Of a DNA stretch of 64,000 nucleotides, positions 63,254 to 64,000 are shown in pieces (the stretch's first letter is position 1; each line of letters starts with the position of its first letter). The position numbers were made by a program, and so were the translations under genes. This stretch comes from Lachnospiraceae bacterium. Lineage in GTDB: Bacteria; Bacillota; Clostridia; Lachnospirales; Lachnospiraceae. The stretch lies in assembly GCA_017553505.1 (NCBI GenBank), contig JAFZLD010000006.1, forward strand, positions 124,001-188,000, read 5' to 3'. Under the pieces are notes generated by a model that had not been told where the DNA came from, did no database searches, and saw only the letters and a program-made list of their open reading frames with translations.

Positions 63254-64000
63254 TTAATTATTTCCTCCAATTCAACGGCTAATCTTCTCGCACCGTTTCC
63301 GTCCACGAGATTGTGCGCTCTTTCCGATAATTCGCGACGCTTTTTTTCGTCCCGGGATAAATCCGTTATCATAGAATACATATTATTGTAAAAGAAAGTA
63401 TTATCCCTAACATCGCCCGCCGACATCATTACGCCTTTATCCCTAAAGCTTTCGGAAATCAATCTCTGATTATCGGCCAAAATGTAATTTATCGTCGGCA
63501 CACCGCAAGCACACAACTCATATAATGTACTTCCGGCGGCAGAAACTGCCAAGTCCGAAGAAGTCATCAGGCTCTTCATGTCGCTGACATTATGCTTAAC
63601 TTCTATTCTTCCTTGCGACTTATCAGCTATATCTTTAATCGCTTCCAAATCTTCGGACAGAGAACCCACTACAATATTATAGTGGTTATCATCCGAATGC
63701 TTCACTACTTCCTTGGCAAAGTTTAATGCAACATGCAACGGATCTGAGCCGCCTGCCAGAAAAAGAATATTCCCGGCAACTTCTTTAATCTCTATCGCCT
63801 TTAAGTCCTGAAACTCACGCCTGAGCGGAGCATACTTAGGACCCATAATCTCTACGGATTTAATGCCTTCTTCTCTGTTAGAAATTTTCTCCGAGTCTGC
63901 GAAAACATTATAATTTATATTTACCGCAACGGGCCTCAAAGTAAGATAATCGTTGATATACGCTGTCTTCTTATGCGCAGATAATGTGTAAAGATAATCA
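63250..64000 (-). CDS. pseG: PseG-like UDP-sugar hydrolase, C-terminal part (5' end outside window)
   Basis: About 250 residues visible; the frame is open to the window end, so the TTG at 63939 is not the true start. MGPKYAPLRREF and SAAGSTLYELCACGVPTI match PseG, the GT28-like hydrolase that removes UDP from a 2,4-diacetamido-trideoxy-altropyranose in pseudaminic acid synthesis. The catalytic histidine of the family lies in the missing N-terminal part. It is followed directly by the GT52-like gene. A related GT28-type transferase is the alternative. Confidence 0.78.
   Translation of the reverse strand, partial: DYLYTLSAHKKTAYINDYLTLRPVAVNINYNVFADSEKISNREEGIKSVEIMGPKYAPLRREFQDLKAIEIKEVAGNILFLAGGSDPLHVALNFAKEVVKHSDDNHYNIVVGSLSEDLEAIKDIADKSQGRIEVKHNVSDMKSLMTSSDLAVSAAGSTLYELCACGVPTINYILADNQRLISESFRDKGVMMSAGDVRDNTFFYNNMYSMITDLSRDEKKRRELSERAHNLVDGNGARRLAVELEEIIK

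Noticed and set aside
1-64000. Mobile elements, prophage, CRISPR arrays, rRNA.
   Set aside because: No transposase, integrase, phage structural gene, regularly spaced repeat or rRNA sequence was recognised in either strand.

Overview
The window looks like chromosomal DNA of an anaerobic, low-to-middle GC Gram-positive bacterium of the Lachnospiraceae, close in flavour to Butyrivibrio or Pseudobutyrivibrio. The reasons are: a domain-swapped family 3 beta-glucosidase of the rumen Butyrivibrio type, a reverse rubrerythrin, acetate kinase fermentation, a short archaeal/eukaryote-type prolyl-tRNA synthetase, ABC-F and FtsH neighbourhoods in Firmicutes order, strong A/G-rich ribosome binding sites, and many uptake and hydrolysis genes for plant sugars. 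The taxon is an inference from gene content and was not tested by a search. Almost all genes lie on the minus strand; only five are on the plus strand when the partial first gene is counted. I see no phage, transposase, CRISPR array or rRNA.

Layout. 1-2416 (+): end of an MFS transporter and an aldehyde dehydrogenase. 2451-10633 (-): a tightly packed six-gene run transcribed DUF4003 protein, soluble hybrid histidine kinase, galK, permuted GH3 beta-glucosidase, nth, DnaQ-like exonuclease. 10691-13604 (-): SGNH-like protein plus MBOAT acyltransferase. 13721-13791: tRNA-Gly(TCC). 13863-17928 (-): ABC-F ATPase and a GH13 alpha-glycosidase. 18307-23162 (-): a housekeeping block of HU, rqcP, divIC, tilS, hpt and ftsH; the sporulation genes normally found between rqcP and tilS in spore formers are missing. 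23395-28809 (-): PEGA lipoprotein, cca, ackA, proS. 28946-33144 (-): O-antigen-ligase-like protein, RluA pseudouridine synthase and a two-component system. 33355-33897 (+): reverse rubrerythrin. 33967-38764 (-): tldD/tldE, a 2-hydroxyacid dehydrogenase and a membrane-anchored XRE regulator. 39048-42708 (-): a sugar catabolic operon of FGGY kinase, DUF4867 cupin-like protein and an L-fucose/L-arabinose-type isomerase.

42881-52184 (-) is the most unusual part. Two very large solute-binding lipoproteins, each apparently a beta-propeller fused to a type 1 sugar-binding domain, flank two CUT1 sugar permeases, an HlyD/MFP-type adaptor with a long coiled coil, and a MacB/FtsX-like protein with only two membrane helices and no ATPase. 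Start and stop overlaps and short gaps tie all six into one operon. A cre-like site sits on the putative promoter, and a cytoplasmic GH2 glycosidase with two C-terminal beta-sandwich modules is divergently transcribed (52458-55871, +). I read this as a sugar uptake or sensing system with parts borrowed from export machines; this is the best candidate for an undescribed system here.

55931-64000 (-): a TelA/XpaC-like pair, a metallophosphoesterase with a hairpin around its ribosome binding site, an NAD-dependent epimerase-like protein, an aquaporin-family channel, and the end of a surface-glycan operon (PseG-like, GT52-like, GT2) that runs off the window.

A recurring regulatory pattern was seen by eye: in at least three minus-strand intergenic regions (tRNA-Gly, cca, proS) the -10 box overlaps or directly abuts the first arm of a hairpin lying between two co-directional genes.
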